This document shows positions 34,301 to 43,247 of a stretch of DNA of 64,000 bases, piece by piece; the first letter of the stretch is position 1; every line of letters begins with the position of its first letter. The notes beneath the pieces were generated by a model. The model was not told the DNA's origin. It searched no databases and saw nothing but the letters and a program-made list of their open reading frames with translations. The position numbers were made by a program, and so were the translations under genes. Source of the DNA: JBAZHE01 sp964547855 (lineage in GTDB: Bacteria; Patescibacteriota; Patescibacteriia; Patescibacteriales; WJLG01); assembly GCA_964547855.1 (NCBI GenBank), contig CAZJPG010000005.1, positions 14,998 through 78,997 on the forward strand. Reading direction: 5' to 3'.

Positions 34301-34356
34301 ATCTAAAAATCGATTTTAAAAATGATTCTGGGCGATAAGTTATCCACCTAAGATAC

Positions 34357-34385
34357 ATTATACAAGAAAAACTCTAGTCATCCAA
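34357..34385 (-). promoter_or_regulatory. promoter of the 34300 gene
   Basis: TTGGAT (34380-34385), 17 bp, TATAAT (34357-34362) on the minus strand; the -35 lies inside the last codons of dnaE. Confidence 0.6.
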
Positions 34386-37300
34386 GACCGTGACAGAATC
34401 ACCAAGCGCTTCTCTTAGGCCAGCCTTAAGATCTTGTGTATTATTCACCCTAAAACCGGTCTCGATAATACTACTTTTACCGTCCATGGTTATCTTAAAA
34501 TATACTTTGCTGTTACCAAAGTTATTAAGAAGCACGCTCTTCATTTTTTCCGACTCATCTCCGGTCAATTCTCTGTTGACCACGACCTTGAGTGGCGGTG
34601 GTGGAGCAGGAGGCGGAGTGGCAGGAGCCGAAGAAGGCGCATTGGAGCGAGAATGGCCATTTCCACCACCATTACCAGACCGATAAAAATTGTTTCGAGC
34701 CTTAACTTCTATCTTTTTAAAGACATCTATGGAGCCATTGATGTCGGCCAAACGTAATTCTGAGGCTTTGTCCACCAAAACTTTAACTTCCTGGTCTTTA
34801 TCAGAGACTTTGCCTTGGCAAATTATAACTCTGCCATCGACCCAAAGCTCTGGTGTCTTTTCCAATACCGTAGGAAATACCAAAAGCTCGGTTACGGCCA
34901 CGCCATCCTCTATTTTAACGAAGAGCATTGGCTTATTGCTCTTGGTTATTATCTTCTTTACGCTTGATATGACCCCAGCTATGCGAATAGACTCATCGTT
35001 CATATGCTCGCGCAATCGGGAAAGTGGTATCACATAATCTCCGACCGGACGACGATAATCATTGAACGGATGCTCCGTGATATACAGACCTAACAATTCC
35101 TTTTCCCAAGATAATTTTTCCTGCCTATCGGCCAACGGTACTTGCGCCAGTTTGATCCTGGGCGGCAAAGCGTTTTCCCCGCCAAAAAGGCTTATCTGCT
35201 TATTATCCCTGGCTTTATTGACCTCTTTATTGAATTCCAACAAAGCCTCCATATTTCCCAACAGATGGCCTCGGTCTCCAAATTGATCGAAAGCTCCGCA
35301 CTTTATCAGTGATTCTAAAGACTTTTTGTTCATATCCCTATCAACGACTCTTTCTAGAACATCGAACACATCTTTGAACTTACCATTCTTCTTTCTTTCT
35401 TCTATTAGAACATCGACTATGTGACTACCGACATTCTTAACGGCGTTAAGACCGAAACGAATGAACTCTTCGCCTTTTTTCTCTCCCAAGACCACAGCGA
35501 AAGAAGCGAATGACTCGTTGATATCTGGCGGCAAAACCTTAATTCCCATATTACGGCACTCCTCTATCTCAATAGCGATACGATCGATGTCCTGCTGATC
35601 ACTGGTCAGCAAAGCGGCCATAAACTCGGCAGGGTAATGCGCCTTTAAATAAGCTGTTTGGTAGCCGACCATGGCGTAACAAGCGGCATGCGACCTATTA
35701 AAACCATAACCAGCGAAAGGCTCGATAAACGAGAAGACCTTTTCTCCCAACTCCTTGGATATGCCGTTCTTAACACAACCTTCTAAAAACTTCTCTTTCT
35801 GCTGCGCTAAGAGCTCGACGATCTTCTTACCCATCGCTTTACGCAGCACATCTGCGCCGCCCATAGTGAAACCGGCCAGTGACCTAGCGATCTCCATGAC
35901 CTGTTCTTGATATATGGCCACGCCATAAGTTTTATCCAATATCGGTTGTAGCTTAGGGTGCAAATACTGAACCTTCTTTCGTCCATGCTTACCGGCGATA
36001 TAATCGGGGATCCACTCCATCGGACCAGGGCGATACAAGGCGACCATAGCGATAATATCCTCAAAGACAGTTGGCTTAAGCTCCTTCAAATATCTCTTCA
36101 TGCCAGAAGATTCGAATTGGAACACACCAGTGGTCTCACCATCCTGAAACAGTTTATATGCCAAGGCGTCATTTAAAGGTATTTTCTCAATGTCCACATC
36201 GACGCCTCTGGCACCTTTGATTATTCTTAATGCCGATTCGATGATAGTTAAGTTCTTAAGACCCAAAAAGTCCATCTTAAGTAATCCCAGGTCATCGACC
36301 GGATGTAATGAATACTGCGAGACAATGGTCATGTCAGAGCTGGAAGCGTACTGAACCGGCATGTACTCGGTCAATGGATCCTTAGTGATTATGACGCCGC
36401 AAGCATGAACAGAAGAATGTCTGGACACACCCTCAAGACGCAAGGCATAATCAATTATTCTTTTGGCATCAGGCTCTTTTTCATAGAGATCTTTAAATTC
36501 CTGAACGTTTTCCAGGGCTTCGGAAAGACTTGTGAACATCGGGATGGCCTTGGCCAATTTATCGCAAAAATCATATGGCACATCCAAGACGCGACCAACA
36601 TCGCGCATCGAAGCGCGTGCGGCTATGGTACCGAAAGTTATAATTTGGGCCACATGGTCCTTTCCATATTTACTCTCTACATAACGCAAAACCTCGTCGC
36701 GACGTGTATCAGCGAAGTCCGTATCGATATCAGGCATCGATATACGCTCTGGGTTAAGGAAACGCTCGAAAAGAAGATCATAGGCCAGCGGATCAAGGTT
36801 GGTTATGCCTATCAAATAACAGACAAAAGATCCAGCAGCGCTACCTCTGCCTGGACCGACGACGATCTTATTGTCTTTAGCCCAATTAATGAAGTCGGAG
36901 ACGATCAAAAAGTAAGACGGCCAACCCATCTTCTTTATAACAGAAAGTTCATAATCCAATCTTTCTTTATGCACCTGATCCATCTCTTCGTAGGACTTGC
37001 CATAACGCTTTTTCAACCCCTCTTTGGACAAATGCTCTAAATAAGAGAACTCGTCGAAGCCTTCTGGAACAGAAAAATACGGCAATTGAGTCATGCCAAG
37101 ATCGATCTCCAAATCGCACATCTCCGCTATTTTCAAGGTGTTCGTAGCGGCTTCCGGGGCTTGGGGGAAGGCGGCCAACATCTCATCGTTCGGACGCAAA
37201 GAAAAGTCCGTCCCCACCATACTCATTCTATTCTGGTCGTCGATCTTCTTTTTATTCTGTAAACAAAGCAAAACATCCTGGGCTTCAGCGTCCTCTTTTT

Positions 37301-37928
37301 TTAAATAATGTGAGTCATTGGTCAGGACTAAAGGCACATTTAATTCTCTGGATAACTGTACAAGTTTTTTGTTCAGTTCATCTTGGCCTTCTAAATTTGG
37401 GTGGTCCTGCACTTCCAAATAAAAATTACCCTGCCCAAAGAGTTCGTTATATTCTAATATCCTTTTTTTAGCTTTTTCCTCTTGTCCAGCCTCAAGGAGA
37501 TGCGGTATCTCTCCGCCCATACAAGCGGTGCAAGCGATAAGTCCCTCGGCATGCTTACTCAAAGTCTCCCAATCGATCCTAGGTTTATAATAAAAACCCT
37601 CTAAGTGACCTATGGTTACGAGTTTGATCAAATTCTTATATCCGACCTTATTCTTAGCTAAAAGCAAAATATGCCTATTCGAACGATCTTCTGTCGTTTC
37701 CTTTTTGTGTAAATCAGGTGCCAAATACAACTCCACACCAATGATCGGCTTTATCCCCTCCTTCTTACAAGCCTGATAGAACTCGATCGCTCCATACATA
37801 TTCCCATGGTCGGTCAAAGCCAAGGCTGGTGAGCCCTGTTCCTTGGCGAACTTGACCGCCTCCTTGATCTTAGTCAAACCATCGAGCAAAGAATAGTGAG
37901 TATGGACGTGTAAGTGGACGAAAGACAT
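34374..37928 (-). CDS. dnaE: DNA polymerase III subunit alpha
   Basis: 1184 residues from the ATG at 37928. Replicative polymerase. N-terminal PHP domain HLHVHTHYSLLDGL near 5-18; catalytic palm with GPGRGSAAGS near 360 and PDIDTDF near 397-403 carrying the two Asp; thumb and fingers; C-terminal OB fold (IRIAGVISSVKKI near 990) and a Pro-rich linker (about 1095-1110) before the last domain. DnaE1 type by length. The Nudix gene lies just upstream. Confidence 0.97.
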   Translation of the reverse strand: MSFVHLHVHTHYSLLDGLTKIKEAVKFAKEQGSPALALTDHGNMYGAIEFYQACKKEGIKPIIGVELYLAPDLHKKETTEDRSNRHILLLAKNKVGYKNLIKLVTIGHLEGFYYKPRIDWETLSKHAEGLIACTACMGGEIPHLLEAGQEEKAKKRILEYNELFGQGNFYLEVQDHPNLEGQDELNKKLVQLSRELNVPLVLTNDSHYLKKEDAEAQDVLLCLQNKKKIDDQNRMSMVGTDFSLRPNDEMLAAFPQAPEAATNTLKIAEMCDLEIDLGMTQLPYFSVPEGFDEFSYLEHLSKEGLKKRYGKSYEEMDQVHKERLDYELSVIKKMGWPSYFLIVSDFINWAKDNKIVVGPGRGSAAGSFVCYLIGITNLDPLAYDLLFERFLNPERISMPDIDTDFADTRRDEVLRYVESKYGKDHVAQIITFGTIAARASMRDVGRVLDVPYDFCDKLAKAIPMFTSLSEALENVQEFKDLYEKEPDAKRIIDYALRLEGVSRHSSVHACGVIITKDPLTEYMPVQYASSSDMTIVSQYSLHPVDDLGLLKMDFLGLKNLTIIESALRIIKGARGVDVDIEKIPLNDALAYKLFQDGETTGVFQFESSGMKRYLKELKPTVFEDIIAMVALYRPGPMEWIPDYIAGKHGRKKVQYLHPKLQPILDKTYGVAIYQEQVMEIARSLAGFTMGGADVLRKAMGKKIVELLAQQKEKFLEGCVKNGISKELGEKVFSFIEPFAGYGFNRSHAACYAMVGYQTAYLKAHYPAEFMAALLTSDQQDIDRIAIEIEECRNMGIKVLPPDINESFASFAVVLGEKKGEEFIRFGLNAVKNVGSHIVDVLIEERKKNGKFKDVFDVLERVVDRDMNKKSLESLIKCGAFDQFGDRGHLLGNMEALLEFNKEVNKARDNKQISLFGGENALPPRIKLAQVPLADRQEKLSWEKELLGLYITEHPFNDYRRPVGDYVIPLSRLREHMNDESIRIAGVISSVKKIITKSNKPMLFVKIEDGVAVTELLVFPTVLEKTPELWVDGRVIICQGKVSDKDQEVKVLVDKASELRLADINGSIDVFKKIEVKARNNFYRSGNGGGNGHSRSNAPSSAPATPPPAPPPPLKVVVNRELTGDESEKMKSVLLNNFGNSKVYFKITMDGKSSIIETGFRVNNTQDLKAGLREALGDSVTVLDD

Positions 37929-37945
37929 TCTGTTCAAATAAAAAA

Positions 37946-38368
37946 TTAAGCGAAATTCTTAAAAGACTCCTCAAAGATACGTATAGAGTCTATGACCCAA
38001 GGCTTTCTAACTTGATCGCGCATAGCCTCTATTTCCTCGAACGAGAACCATTGAGCGTCCAAGATCTCCCCTTCAGGTATATCCAAGTCTCCATCGGTTA
38101 TCTCACCAGCATAAACGTGCTTAATGCCATGTTCATGGCTCTCATGAAAAATAGCGACCTTACCAAGCAAATTGACGCTGTACCCGGTCTCCTCTTTGAC
38201 CTCGCGAACGGCTGCGTCTTCTATGGTCTCACCTACCTCGACTCGCCCAGCCGGCAGGTTCCAAAGACCATAAGCCTCTTCTTTCGCTTCTTGGACCATC
38301 AAATACTTATAATCTTTTTCCAAGATAACGGCTGCCGCGACAAAAACCTGCAAATATTCTTTTTCCAT
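37946..38368 (-). CDS. Nudix hydrolase
   Basis: 140 residues with a perfect Nudix box: AGRVEVGETIEDAAVREV then KEETGY, near 41-64. Cleaves X-linked nucleoside diphosphates; a MutT-like house-cleaning role is possible because it lies 17 nt before dnaE, but that is inference. Upstream DNA holds a perfect 16-nt palindrome at 38440-38455. Confidence 0.9.
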   Translation of the reverse strand: MEKEYLQVFVAAAVILEKDYKYLMVQEAKEEAYGLWNLPAGRVEVGETIEDAAVREVKEETGYSVNLLGKVAIFHESHEHGIKHVYAGEITDGDLDIPEGEILDAQWFSFEEIEAMRDQVRKPWVIDSIRIFEESFKNFA

Positions 38369-38439
38369 ATTTTTAGAATATTATTAAAGTCGATTTAAGC
38401 AATAAAAAATCCCATTTTAAATTTTGAGATTTATGTTTT

Positions 38440-38455
38440 GCATTCCTAGGAATGC
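38440..38455. promoter_or_regulatory. perfect 16-nt palindrome upstream of the Nudix-dnaE pair
   Basis: GCATTCCTAGGAATGC reads the same on both strands and lies about 70 nt before the Nudix start. It could be an operator; no matching regulator is known here. Confidence 0.35.
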
Positions 38456-38491
38456 CTCCTTATTAAGTCTATCTTAACATAAAAACGGCAA

Positions 38492-38523
38492 TAAAAAAAG
38501 CTCCCCTTAAAGGGAAACTTTTT
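38492..38523 (-). terminator. intrinsic terminator of uppP
   Basis: On the minus strand TTTCCC and GGGGAG arms flank TTTAA and are followed by seven T. Confidence 0.7.
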
Positions 38524-38539
38524 GGCTTACTTAAGAAGA

Positions 38540-39343
38540 TTATCTAAGCAATATGGAAACTGCCATCAAGCAACTAAAGGCGATGGCGAAATAGCCGAAA
38601 TTTATCTTCTTGACCAGGCCCAAAAATAGGTTGATCGTGACCAATCCAATAACGAAAGCGGTGGCCACTCCAGCCAAAGACGACCAAGAGATCATCGTCT
38701 TATCGAAGTTTAAGACTACGTTGCCAAGGAATATTATTGGCATACTCATCAAAAAACTAAGACGCATAGCCGGAAGATCGTCGAATTTCCTGAACAATAA
38801 TGAAGACACGGTCAATCCAGAACGAGAGAACCCTGGTAGAACGGCTAGGGCTTGTACTAGACCAAGAATGACACCGTCTTTTGGGTTGACGTCGGCATCA
38901 GGACGACGCTTGTCTTGCATCTTTTTAGCTTTAAGTATCAGCAATCCGGTCACGAACAACAAGACTGCGACAACGATCGTCACGAATTTACCAAAATTAT
39001 CAAAAGAATCAGAAAAAGAATCAAAGACCTTGGCCAAAATATACCCTAGACCGCCGCTAATCACCGTTGTGATGGATAAAAAGACCAAAAGACGACGATC
39101 GGCCTCTGGGGCGGTACGATAATTGAACATGGCCTTAAAAACAGAAACGATCTCTTTCCTGAAATAAACAAAAGAAGCTAAAAAAGTACCTAGATGAAGA
39201 AATAGCGCCAAGCGTAAAACCTGCATGGCGTCCTCGCCATTGTTAAAAAAATTGCCCTTGACCAAAAACACCATCCCCTCCGAAGATAATGGCAGCCACT
39301 CGACCAATCCTTGTACAGCACCTAAGACTATATTCTCTAACAT
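38540..39343 (-). CDS. uppP: undecaprenyl-diphosphatase
   Basis: 267 residues, about eight membrane helices. Recycles the lipid carrier of wall and surface glycan synthesis. Motifs: QGLVEWLPLSSEG near 10-22 and PGFSRSGLT near 167-175, the phosphatase signature with the catalytic Ser/Arg. In the first motif the usual SS-x-GH has Met where bacteria mostly have His (SSEGM); archaeal-type relatives also vary here. Confidence 0.92.
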   Translation of the reverse strand: MLENIVLGAVQGLVEWLPLSSEGMVFLVKGNFFNNGEDAMQVLRLALFLHLGTFLASFVYFRKEIVSVFKAMFNYRTAPEADRRLLVFLSITTVISGGLGYILAKVFDSFSDSFDNFGKFVTIVVAVLLFVTGLLILKAKKMQDKRRPDADVNPKDGVILGLVQALAVLPGFSRSGLTVSSLLFRKFDDLPAMRLSFLMSMPIIFLGNVVLNFDKTMISWSSLAGVATAFVIGLVTINLFLGLVKKINFGYFAIAFSCLMAVSILLR

Positions 39344-39349
39344 AATTTA

Positions 39350-39688
39350 TTATTTTTTTTGAACGAATGATTCGAGTTGCTTTAAAACATCCGGGGAAAC
39401 ATACTTTTGCATATCTTCCGGCTTGATGTTGCCATTGCCGATCTCCAAAGGAAGACCCATTAACTGACGATACTGCTCCATGGCACTATTTAGCATTGGC
39501 ATGAGGTAGATCGCTCCAACTATCAACGGCACTACGATTATTAAGAACCTAACAAAACTATAGATCTCATCCCTAATGAAATGATTTCTTATGGATTTGA
39601 CCATTTTCTTGATCTCGACCAAATCCTTTTTTGTCTCCTCTGAATTCTTGGCGGCGATCTCTACTATTTTTTTTAATTCGTCGTCCAT
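39350..39688 (-). CDS. small single-helix membrane protein
   Basis: 112 residues: a helical, Lys/Glu-rich N-terminus (about 1-35, coiled-coil-like), one membrane helix (about 46-70), and a C-terminal tail. Six nt before uppP. No family recognised. Confidence 0.65.
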   Translation of the reverse strand: MDDELKKIVEIAAKNSEETKKDLVEIKKMVKSIRNHFIRDEIYSFVRFLIIVVPLIVGAIYLMPMLNSAMEQYRQLMGLPLEIGNGNIKPEDMQKYVSPDVLKQLESFVQKK

Positions 39689-39709
39689 ATAAGATAAGAT
39701 TCATTTTAA

Positions 39710-39847
39710 AATCGCTCCAGCCGTCTTTTAAAAGACGCTCGCCTCGCTCCAGCGGCGAGTCATCGCTCTGTTTTTCTCACGATTTTCGCCAAAGGCGAAC
39801 CGAGCAAATCGTTCGAAAAAAGCTTTTAAAAAACGGCTGGCGCGATT
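39710..39847. mobile_element. 138-bp MITE-like palindromic element
   Basis: Ends are a 25-bp inverted repeat with two mismatches: AATCGCTCCAGCCGTC... at 39710-39734 and ...GACGGCTGG-like at 39823-39847 (with TTTTAAAA next to each). Two inner hairpins lie between (CTCGCC/GGCGAG at about 39738-39760 and TTCGCC-AAA-GGCGAA at about 39784-39798). It codes for nothing and fills the gap between nrdG and the 112-residue gene. Confidence 0.65.
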
Positions 39848-39875
39848 TTCTTGTTTATTTTAGTGACAATGAAGT

Positions 39876-40607
39876 CTATCCCCTGACCTCGCACTCTTTC
39901 ACATGTTTGCGCCCAATGACGGCAAAACGCTCCATTTGTTCCTCAGGGAAGCCAGGCTTGCCGACAAGCTCGCCATCGATCATATCGGCGTCCGATTTAA
40001 AACGCTGCAAGAACCACTTATCAGCCCCCTCTATCATCTTCCCCATGTTCTCTATCGCCTCTTCATCTAAAAATCCGGGCACACAAGTAGTGCGGAATTC
40101 ATAAGGCAGTCCGCTCTCCATAATAATCATAACACTTTCTTTGATTTTACCAAAATCGAATTTTGTACCAGTCGTCTTTTCATATCTATCTTCGTCGCTT
40201 TTGATGTCCATAGCCAAATAATCGACCAAGTTGTCGGACAATACTTTCTTCAACATCTCCGGATTAGTGCCATTAGTGTCGAGCTTGATATCGAAACCCA
40301 GAGCTTTTATCTTGGTCAAAAAATCCGGCAGATCATGATGTATCGTCGGCTCTCCGCCAGTCACCACCACTCCATCCAATTTACCCTTGCGCTCTTCCAG
40401 AAAATGAAAAAGGCCAGCCTCGGTTAAAGGAGTTTGGCCTTCCTCTTCCCCGCCTTTCGACGGAGTATCTTCACTCTTGCCATTCGGCACGAGCATGGGG
40501 TTGTAACAGAAGTTGCAGTTAAATGTGCAACCTATGGTGAAAACGACGGCGGCTAAGTGACCACTATAATCTATCAGGCTCAATTTTTCCAAACCACCTA
40601 TTTTCAT
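39876..40607 (-). CDS. nrdG: anaerobic ribonucleotide reductase activating protein (radical SAM)
   Basis: 243 residues. Radical SAM cluster CTFNCNFC at residues 27-34 (CxxxCxxC); VTGGEPTIHHDLPDF near 100-114 binds SAM. Puts the glycyl radical on NrdD. The start IGGLEKLSLIDYSGHLAAV matches this subclass. Inserts a Glu/Ser/Pro-rich loop near 44-60. Fourth gene after nrdR, nrdD and the glycyl-radical ORF. Confidence 0.93.
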   Translation of the reverse strand: MKIGGLEKLSLIDYSGHLAAVVFTIGCTFNCNFCYNPMLVPNGKSEDTPSKGGEEEGQTPLTEAGLFHFLEERKGKLDGVVVTGGEPTIHHDLPDFLTKIKALGFDIKLDTNGTNPEMLKKVLSDNLVDYLAMDIKSDEDRYEKTTGTKFDFGKIKESVMIIMESGLPYEFRTTCVPGFLDEEAIENMGKMIEGADKWFLQRFKSDADMIDGELVGKPGFPEEQMERFAVIGRKHVKECEVRG

Positions 40608-40611
40608 ATAC

Positions 40612-40644
40612 TTAGGCGGACCGGCTTAATGGCCGATCGCCTAA
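40612..40644. other. intergenic hairpin in the nrd mRNA
   Basis: TTAGGCG pairs with CGCCTAA outside CGGC/GCCG around a small loop. No T-run on the minus strand, so it is more likely a stability or processing hairpin between the glycyl-radical ORF and nrdG. Confidence 0.5.
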
Positions 40645-40664
40645 ACCGATCCGGATTTATTTAC

Positions 40665-40811
40665 TTAGCAACCGCAATCTCTAACGTCGTAGGTCTTCCT
40701 ATCGACGAACTCGGCTTTCTTCCCTTTGTTCCAGTTCTTGACAGGCGTAAGCCAACCGACGACGCGGCTGTAGACGATGCATTCCTGTCTCTTGGTCTTT
40801 GTAGGGCTCAT
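40665..40811 (-). CDS. glycyl-radical domain of NrdD as a separate 48-residue protein
   Basis: Short gene between nrdD and nrdG. Residues 11-20 read CIVYSRVVGW: the R-V-x-G-aromatic motif in which Gly19 should carry the radical. It is followed by LTPVKNWNKGKKAEF (21-35), the end of class III RNRs. It ends in Cys-Gly-Cys, which might be a redox pair. The 720-residue NrdD upstream lacks exactly this part. The ATG at 40811 has no strong ribosome site; a GGGAGG lies about 80 nt earlier. Whether it acts in trans or is joined to NrdD at RNA or protein level cannot be told. Confidence 0.85.
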   Translation of the reverse strand: MSPTKTKRQECIVYSRVVGWLTPVKNWNKGKKAEFVDRKTYDVRDCGC

Positions 40812-40950
40812 AAAATCCGTAAGAATTAAGAAAAAGATTTTTTATGGCTATTTTGGCCAAATCCTCTTTCGAGGCAAAGGCTTTTTAAAACCTCCCTGAA
40901 TCTAGAATCCTAACTCTTTTATTTTTGTTTTTAATTATCTTAATTAATTA

Positions 40951-43113
40951 TTAGGCTAATTGACTTATAATATTGCGCTCTGATCCATCCGACACAGCAG
41001 AATCGTCCCTCATCACCACCACCTGCTCATCTCTGATCTTTTCCTGAAAAGCGCTTTTCTCATTTCCCTCTGCTCCATGGATCTCTATGTCCTCTCCTTG
41101 GAAGCCGTTTTCGGCATCGCACTTTGGACAATATTTGTGTTCACCAGGAAGATAACCATGTTTAGGGCAAATCGAGAATGTTGGGGTAATAGTGAAATAT
41201 GGCAATTTATAATTATACACTATTTTCTTCACCAACTGTTTGGCAGCTTCCGGATCGTCGATCTTCTGACCCAAGAAACCATGCAAAACAGTTCCGCCAG
41301 TATACTTTGTCTGAAGATCGTCCTGAAGGTCCAAGGCTTCGAAAATATCGCTAGTATGATTGACTGGCAAGTGAGTAGAGTTGGTGTAATAAGGATCGGC
41401 TCCGTTCTTGTAAGCCTCCTCATTGGCAACGATGATATTAGGATAGACCTCTTTATCTTTCTTAGCGAAACGATAGGTCGCGCCTTCGGCCGGTGAAGCC
41501 TCAAGGTTATAGAGATTATTGGTCTCATTCTGATAAGTGGCCAACTTCTCTCTCATGAAATTAAGGATCTCGATGGCAAAAGCCTTGCCTTCCTTACTGG
41601 CGATATTCTGCTTCATGAAATTGACCAAAGCCTCATTCATGCCATTAATACCAATGGTCGAAAAATGATTCTGCCAAAATTTACCAAATCTCTCTTTGAT
41701 CTCTGACAAGTAGAATTTAGAATATGGGTAAAGTCCATCATCGGTGAATTTCTCGATTATCTTGCGCTTGATCTCCAAGCTCTCTTTAGCCAAGTCCATC
41801 AAATGACCCAATCTCTTCTTGAAATCTTCCTTGTCACTAGACAAGAAACCGATTCTGACGAGATTGATGGTTACGACACCTAATGAACCAGTCAAAGGGT
41901 TGGCACCGAAAAGTCCGCCACCTCTCTTACGCAATTCGCGATTATCAAGACGCAAACGGCAGCACATACTGCGAGCGTCATCTAATTTCATATCGGAATT
42001 GACGAAGTTGGAGAAGTAAGGAATGCCGTATTTAGCGGTCATCTCCCAAACCTTCTTCATAGAAGCGCGGTTCCAATCGAATTCTTTGTCTATATTGTAA
42101 GTCGGGATCGGGAAAGCGAACATTCTGTGTCTAGAATCGCCATCAAGCATGACTTCGGCGAAAGCCTCATTGAACATATCGATCTCCTTCTGGAAATCTT
42201 TATATTTCTCCGGCATCAATTTGCCGCCAATGATCACAGATTCCTGACTGAAAGAAGGGGTTGGGGTAACATCCAAAGTAATATTGGTGAACGGAGTCTG
42301 AAAACCGACGCGAGTTGGGACGTTCAAATTAAAGACGAACTCCTGCAAAGCCTGCTTGACGTCTTCATAGTCCAATCCGTCGTATCTAATAAACGGAGCT
42401 AACAAAGTATCGAAATTAGCGAAAGCCTGGGCTCCGGCCGCCTCGCCTTGTGTAGTATAAAGGAAGTTAACGATCTGACCCAAGGCACTGCGGAAGTGCT
42501 TAGGTGGCTTAGATTGAGTCTTTTCATCGACTCCAGCAAAACCGCGTATCAAAAGGTCCTTAAGATTCCAGCCGCAGCAATATGGAGCCAACATGCCCAA
42601 GTCGTGTAAATGGAAATCACCATTGACATGAGCATCGCGAATCTCCTGCGGATATAGCTTATTCAACCAATATTTAGCCGATATGGCAGAGGCCAGATAG
42701 TTATTCAAACCCTGCACGGAAAAACTCATATTGCTATTTTCCTTCAATCTCCAGTCGGCCTGACCAAGATAATCTTCCATCAATCTCTCTTCGTTAGTCT
42801 TAGCATTCAAATCTCTAAGCTGACGATGCTGATCTCTATAAAGTATGAAGGCCTTAGCCACAGATATGACCTTATTCTCGATCAAGGTCTCTTCGACAGC
42901 ATCCTGCACTTCTTCTACGGCAGGAATGCTTCGGGAATGGAATTTGCGAGACAATTTATCAACGACCTGGTTGACCAATTTCTCTATCATTTCATTGTCA
43001 TGGAAATCGACCGATTCGGCGGCCTTGCTGATCGCCAAGGAAATCTTGTTTCTGTCGAAATCGACGATTTCTCCGGAACGCTTCCTGATTTGAGAGATTA
43101 AGTTAGTTGGCAT
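40951..43113 (-). CDS. nrdD: anaerobic ribonucleoside-triphosphate reductase, body without glycyl radical site
   Basis: 720 residues. N-terminal ATP-cone (IRKRSGEIVDFDRNKI near 8-23), the ten-stranded RNR barrel, PTYNIDKEFDWN and MCCRLRLDN with active-site Cys near 385-395, and a near C-terminal zinc site CPKHGY...CPKC near 660-675. In normal class III enzymes the glycyl radical follows at once; here about 50 unrelated polar residues follow, then a stop. The missing domain is a separate ORF at 40665-40811. Makes dNTPs without oxygen; needs NrdG. Confidence 0.92.
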   Translation of the reverse strand: MPTNLISQIRKRSGEIVDFDRNKISLAISKAAESVDFHDNEMIEKLVNQVVDKLSRKFHSRSIPAVEEVQDAVEETLIENKVISVAKAFILYRDQHRQLRDLNAKTNEERLMEDYLGQADWRLKENSNMSFSVQGLNNYLASAISAKYWLNKLYPQEIRDAHVNGDFHLHDLGMLAPYCCGWNLKDLLIRGFAGVDEKTQSKPPKHFRSALGQIVNFLYTTQGEAAGAQAFANFDTLLAPFIRYDGLDYEDVKQALQEFVFNLNVPTRVGFQTPFTNITLDVTPTPSFSQESVIIGGKLMPEKYKDFQKEIDMFNEAFAEVMLDGDSRHRMFAFPIPTYNIDKEFDWNRASMKKVWEMTAKYGIPYFSNFVNSDMKLDDARSMCCRLRLDNRELRKRGGGLFGANPLTGSLGVVTINLVRIGFLSSDKEDFKKRLGHLMDLAKESLEIKRKIIEKFTDDGLYPYSKFYLSEIKERFGKFWQNHFSTIGINGMNEALVNFMKQNIASKEGKAFAIEILNFMREKLATYQNETNNLYNLEASPAEGATYRFAKKDKEVYPNIIVANEEAYKNGADPYYTNSTHLPVNHTSDIFEALDLQDDLQTKYTGGTVLHGFLGQKIDDPEAAKQLVKKIVYNYKLPYFTITPTFSICPKHGYLPGEHKYCPKCDAENGFQGEDIEIHGAEGNEKSAFQEKIRDEQVVVMRDDSAVSDGSERNIISQLA

Positions 43114-43247
43114 GGGGTTTGGTTGAATTTCGAATTTTGAATTCTGACGTCCTAAATTTAACTCCTTGTTGGAAACGTCTTGATCGTCGTTTCCTTTAAA
43201 TTCGGGCAGAACTGAAATTTTCTATTCTTGAAAGTAAAATTTTGATT

